Below, piece after piece: positions 33,153-35,806 of a stretch of DNA of 35,806 bases. The stretch's first letter is position 1, and each line of letters begins with the position of its first letter. Under the pieces are notes generated by a model. It was given only the letters and a program-made list of their open reading frames with translations. It did not search any database and was not told the DNA's origin. Position numbers and translations under genes: made by a program. Origin of the DNA: Bacillus sp. MM2020_4 (lineage in GTDB: Bacteria; Bacillota; Bacilli; Bacillales; Cytobacillaceae); assembly GCF_011250555.1 (NCBI RefSeq), contig NZ_JAANMZ010000045.1, forward strand, positions 1 through 35,806. The letters run 5' to 3'.

Positions 33153-33734
33153 ATGGCAATTTCATTATCTAAAGGTCAAAAGGTAGACTTAACGAAAACA
33201 AATCCCGGGTTATCCAAAGTGGTGGTTGGACTTGGTTGGGATACGAATCGTTATGACGGCGGGAGCGATTTCGATTTGGATGCCAGCATTTTTCTATTGA
33301 ATGCCAGTGGAAAGTGTGAATCGGAAAAAGATTTTGTTTTCTATAACCAGCTTGAGGGCGGAAATGGTTCCGTAGTACATACAGGTGATAACCGTACGGG
33401 TGAAGGCGACGGTGACGATGAGCAAGTGAAAGTTAATTTGTCCGCAGTTCCTGCGCAAGTGGAGAGAATCTCATTTGTGATTACAATTCATGATGGAGAG
33501 GCTCGTGGTCAGAACTTTGGACAGGTATCCAATGCCTTCTGCCGGATTGTTAATGAAGAAACAAATCAAGAAATCATTCGGTACGATCTTGGAGAGGATT
33601 TCTCCATCGAAACAGCCATCATCGTTGGTGAGCTATATCGCCATAACGGCGAATGGAAATTCTCAGCCGTCGGCTCCGGCTACCAAGGCGGGCTCGGCCG
33701 CATCGCTACAGACTTTGGGCTTAACGTAGGCTAA
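33153..33734 (+). CDS. TerD-family stress protein
   Basis: 193 aa, full-length TerD domain as in YceD/TerD of tellurite and general stress clusters. The Ca-binding acidic motifs are intact: DFDLDASIFLL (about 39-49) and DNRTGEGDGDDEQ (about 78-90), plus HDGEARGQNFGQV. These proteins are cytoplasmic and linked with membrane-associated stress complexes; biochemical role unresolved. It stands alone: no TerC, YceF or other TerD paralogue beside it. ATG follows AGGGAAGGG. Confidence 0.94.
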   Translation: MAISLSKGQKVDLTKTNPGLSKVVVGLGWDTNRYDGGSDFDLDASIFLLNASGKCESEKDFVFYNQLEGGNGSVVHTGDNRTGEGDGDDEQVKVNLSAVPAQVERISFVITIHDGEARGQNFGQVSNAFCRIVNEETNQEIIRYDLGEDFSIETAIIVGELYRHNGEWKFSAVGSGYQGGLGRIATDFGLNVG

Positions 33735-33739
33735 ACAAG

Positions 33740-33767
33740 AAAAGCGCAAGCACCCTGGAGCTAGACA
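33740..33767 (+). repeat. Possible remnant of a Bacillus intergenic repeat
   Basis: AAAGCGCAAGCACC followed by CTGGAGCTAGACA resembles, from memory, the GCGCAAGCGCC...CTGGAGCTAGACA repeats common between Bacillus genes. Only one copy in this window. Confidence 0.35.
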
Positions 33768-33770
33768 ATA

Positions 33771-33813
33771 AAAAGGACAAGGGGGATTCAATCTGGATTC
33801 CCTTTGTCCTTTT
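33771..33813 (+). terminator. Strong terminator after terD
   Basis: A 17-bp stem with G-U pairs: AAAAGGACAAGGGGGAT (33771-33787) and ATTCCCTTTGTCCTTTT (33797-33813), 9-nt loop. Confidence 0.9.
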
Positions 33814-33842
33814 ATCGTATTATTATAGTAGTAGTACAGTTT

Positions 33843-33860
33843 ATGGTGTCAGGCACCATT
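33843..33860 (+). repeat. 18-bp palindromic repeat, copy 2
   Basis: ATGGTGTCAGGCACCATT, identical to copy 1 and opposite in orientation. It directly abuts the GAGGTG ribosome binding site (33861-33866) of the membrane protein gene, so a hairpin here could affect its translation. Confidence 0.75.
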
Positions 33861-33872
33861 GAGGTGAAGTTT

Positions 33873-34268
33873 ATGAAGTATTTAGTTAAGTCGCAGGTTG
33901 TGTCTATTTTGATGGCGTTTTTTTGGATGATTTGTTTAGCTGTTTTAGCTTTTTTAGATCAACCGAGTCGAGCGTTGCAGTACATAAATGTATTTGTTTA
34001 CGGATTTGCTATTTTATTTGCAGTCATTAGTTTTCTGTTAACGAAATATTTTCTCGGGCGGAATTGGTTTGCGGTTCCACTCGTTCTAATTCCCTATTTT
34101 TTACTCTATCAACCTGTATTTCAGAGATTCCTGGTAAGCATCGCGAATGACCGTTACGGTGGAATGATCAAATTCTTGGCACAGTCAATAGGGGCGACAT
34201 ATCTTCTTGCTGCGATCTTCGGGTTAGGTCTGGCAATTCTGTTCACTCGACCACAGATAAAGGGGTGA
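33873..34268 (+). CDS. Unknown four-helix membrane protein
   Basis: 131 aa with about four hydrophobic segments (about 8-27, 38-59, 66-87 and 108-128) and short charged loops. I do not recognise the family. ATG 33873 follows GAGGTGAAG; an upstream frame from 33804 would read through the palindromic repeat and the terminator arm and is rejected. The AraC-type regulator starts 7 nt after its stop, and the regulator's ribosome binding site overlaps the stop, so the two are one unit. Confidence 0.8.
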   Translation: MKYLVKSQVVSILMAFFWMICLAVLAFLDQPSRALQYINVFVYGFAILFAVISFLLTKYFLGRNWFAVPLVLIPYFLLYQPVFQRFLVSIANDRYGGMIKFLAQSIGATYLLAAIFGLGLAILFTRPQIKG

Positions 34269-34275
34269 CAGCAAT

Positions 34276-35790
34276 ATGGAAGGTAAATGGCTGATTGCTG
34301 ATCGCGATTTGAATGAGCGGGAAGGGTTAAAGTGGTTATTAAAAACATCTTCCATTCCGGTCTCGGCTATTTTTTTAGCAGCAAACTATCAAGAATTTAT
34401 TGTTCGGTTTGAAAAGGAATCCCCTGATATTGTTCTTTTGGAGCTCGACATGATTAGCAAAGAGGAATGGTCTGGTTTTCGTGACCTGATGCGCATTTAT
34501 GATCCAATTCTCCTTCTATCAAGTGCGGAAGCTACCTTTGAAAAGGCTCGCCTGGCAATCGATATGCAAGCATTAGATTTAATGATTAAACCTTTTTCAG
34601 CAACAAAGGTAAAATCGGCCTTCCAAAAAGCATCCCGAAGATTGAGCACCAAAATTCAGAACACGGACTTCCACCTTTCGCCTTCACATAAAGATATTTC
34701 TTATGAAGGATTATTCCTTTCACAGCAGGAAGCAACAACAGACCAGGTTAAAATAGCGGCATTTCAGACCGAAAGTGTTGAAATGGTCCCGACGCTCTAT
34801 TCTTTTATTTCCGAATATCCATTTATAGACAGCCACGGCATTTTCGCGCTAAGCGATATGGTGGTGCTTTTATTCAAGGAAACGTGTAGTAACATGACGG
34901 AGCAATGTCAAAAAGCAATGAGAAAGTGGGAGGAAGAGTACTCCGATCCATTGGCGATTGTTGTACATAAAGGGAACTCCTCAGCGATAAGCCTTAATCA
35001 GAAATACCTGCAAACGAGGAAAATGCTGGAATTCACCTATTATAAAGGCTACCGGCAAGTCGTTGAATTAGAATTTTCACCGGAATGGGGGCATATCGAT
35101 CCATTTTTAACACCACCTGAACAACGAGAATGGGTCGATATGCTGACAAACCTCAATATGGAAAAAATAAAAAAGTGGCTCTATGCTGAATTTCTTCACT
35201 TATCTGATCCCTATCCGGATCCGGGATTAGTCCGAATCCGGTTAACGAGTATATTGGCACAAGTCAGAAGATTTATGAAAACCTGCCATCTCAATGACGA
35301 TGCAAGTTATGAACAAGATTACCGAACTATTTTTAACTCGATTTTATATGATACGGTTCTGTATCGAACAGTGCAAAACCTCATTTTATTTAGCCAAAAG
35401 ATATTTGTCGGTGCTGAAAGTAGCATGCACAACGTGAAACAGGATCCGATTGAAATGGGCCTATCGTATATGAAGGCGAATTTTTCCAATAGTCGACTCA
35501 GACTCGAAGATGTTGCTCAATTTGTCGATCGCAATCCCTCCTATTTTAGTCATTTGCTCATTACGAAAACCGGGTCAAGTTTTACCGAGGTGCTGGCCGG
35601 GATCCGAATGAAGGAAGCCAAACGATTATTAATCGAAACAAGAAAACCAATTAAAGAGATTTCCATGTTAACGGGGTACCAAAATGCTAATTATTTTAGT
35701 CGAATGTTTAAGGAACTAACTGGAATGACCCCGAGGGAATTTCGCTTGCAAAAACCGGAATGGAATAAAAGTGACAAGAGGACAGTTTAG
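34276..35790 (+). CDS. AraC-family regulator with a degenerate receiver domain
   Basis: 504 aa. Residues 1-115 are a CheY-like receiver: LIADRD at 6-11 keeps part of the acidic pocket (Asp9, Asp11), Lys105 (IKPF) is kept, but the phosphoacceptor position reads PDIVLLELDMI with Glu56 instead of Asp. A middle region of about 270 residues is YesN-like and of unknown role. The C-terminus (about 395-492) holds two helix-turn-helix motifs, LEDVAQFVDRNPSYFSHLL and IKEISMLTGYQNANYFSRMF, then GMTPREFR. DNA-binding function is safe; regulation by phosphorylation is doubtful. No histidine kinase is adjacent within the window. Confidence 0.92.
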   Translation: MEGKWLIADRDLNEREGLKWLLKTSSIPVSAIFLAANYQEFIVRFEKESPDIVLLELDMISKEEWSGFRDLMRIYDPILLLSSAEATFEKARLAIDMQALDLMIKPFSATKVKSAFQKASRRLSTKIQNTDFHLSPSHKDISYEGLFLSQQEATTDQVKIAAFQTESVEMVPTLYSFISEYPFIDSHGIFALSDMVVLLFKETCSNMTEQCQKAMRKWEEEYSDPLAIVVHKGNSSAISLNQKYLQTRKMLEFTYYKGYRQVVELEFSPEWGHIDPFLTPPEQREWVDMLTNLNMEKIKKWLYAEFLHLSDPYPDPGLVRIRLTSILAQVRRFMKTCHLNDDASYEQDYRTIFNSILYDTVLYRTVQNLILFSQKIFVGAESSMHNVKQDPIEMGLSYMKANFSNSRLRLEDVAQFVDRNPSYFSHLLITKTGSSFTEVLAGIRMKEAKRLLIETRKPIKEISMLTGYQNANYFSRMFKELTGMTPREFRLQKPEWNKSDKRTV

Positions 35791-35806
35791 TGTAACTGTT
35801 CTCTTT
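35776..35806 (+). terminator. Terminator overlapping the end of the AraC gene
   Basis: AAGAGGACAGTT (35776-35787) pairs with AACTGTTCTCTT (35794-35805); the stop codon lies in the loop. The T-run is cut by the window end. Confidence 0.75.

Noticed and set aside
33804..34268. Longer membrane-protein frame from 33804
   Set aside because: It would begin inside the terD terminator stem and cross the palindromic repeat; ATG 33873 has GAGGTG at proper distance.

Overview
The window looks like chromosome of a motile, AT-rich, low-GC Gram-positive bacterium of the Bacillaceae (Bacillus/Neobacillus-like; the genus is a guess). Reasons: a fla/che-type operon ending in a SigD-type sigma factor, strong GGAGG ribosome binding sites with many TTG/GTG starts, a family II (DHH) pyrophosphatase, a YwaC/SasA-type alarmone synthetase, CsoR/CopZ, and short palindromic repeats of a type I associate with Bacillus genomes. 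No rRNA, tRNA, CRISPR array or complete transposon was recognised.

Region 1 (1-17087) is one long plus-strand flagellar operon with many ATGA overlaps. The order is an unknown 104-aa protein, a FlgJ-like glucosaminidase without a Sec signal, flgB, flgC, fliE, fliF, fliG, fliH, fliI, fliJ, ylxF (motE-like), fliO, fliP, fliQ, fliR, flhB, flhA, flhF, flhG and sigD. It encodes the rod base, MS ring, rotor switch protein FliG, the full type III export gate and ATPase, the polar/number control pair FlhF-FlhG and the late-gene sigma factor. Compared with the B. subtilis operon, two blocks are missing with tight junctions: the hook/C-ring/CheY block (fliK, flgD, flgE, swrD, fliL, fliM, fliY, cheY) between ylxF and fliO, and the chemotaxis block (cheB, A, W, C, D) between flhG and sigD. 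This is the main unusual feature of the window.

Region 2 (17106-21723): ppaC with a near-consensus SigA promoter; a convergent coiled-coil protein; an isolated three-gene set for the lower meta-cleavage pathway (2-hydroxypentadienoate hydratase, 4-oxalocrotonate decarboxylase, 4-oxalocrotonate tautomerase) behind a leader with an inverted repeat over the promoter and two mini-ORFs; tag (3-methyladenine glycosylase I); and a 53-aa minus-strand small protein sharing tag's terminator.

Region 3 (21921-24636): a TetR regulator with two palindromic operators 51 bp apart, co-transcribed with a SasA/RelP-type (p)ppGpp synthetase and followed by a two-CBS protein; then csoR-copZ with a CsoR-type operator and no copA.

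Region 4 (24642-30660): minus-strand operon of a type I phosphodiesterase and a UMF1-type MFS transporter, a plus-strand HSL-family esterase, and a convergent PhoD-like metallophosphatase.

Region 5 (30499-35806): HemG-like flavodoxin protein, ATP-grasp protein, degenerate GIY-YIG protein, lone TerD with a possible SigB promoter, and a two-gene unit of a four-helix membrane protein with an AraC-type regulator whose receiver domain has Glu where the phospho-Asp should be. Two inverted copies of an 18-bp palindromic repeat lie at 30499 and 33843. Most intergenic regions end in clear hairpin terminators, several shared between convergent genes.
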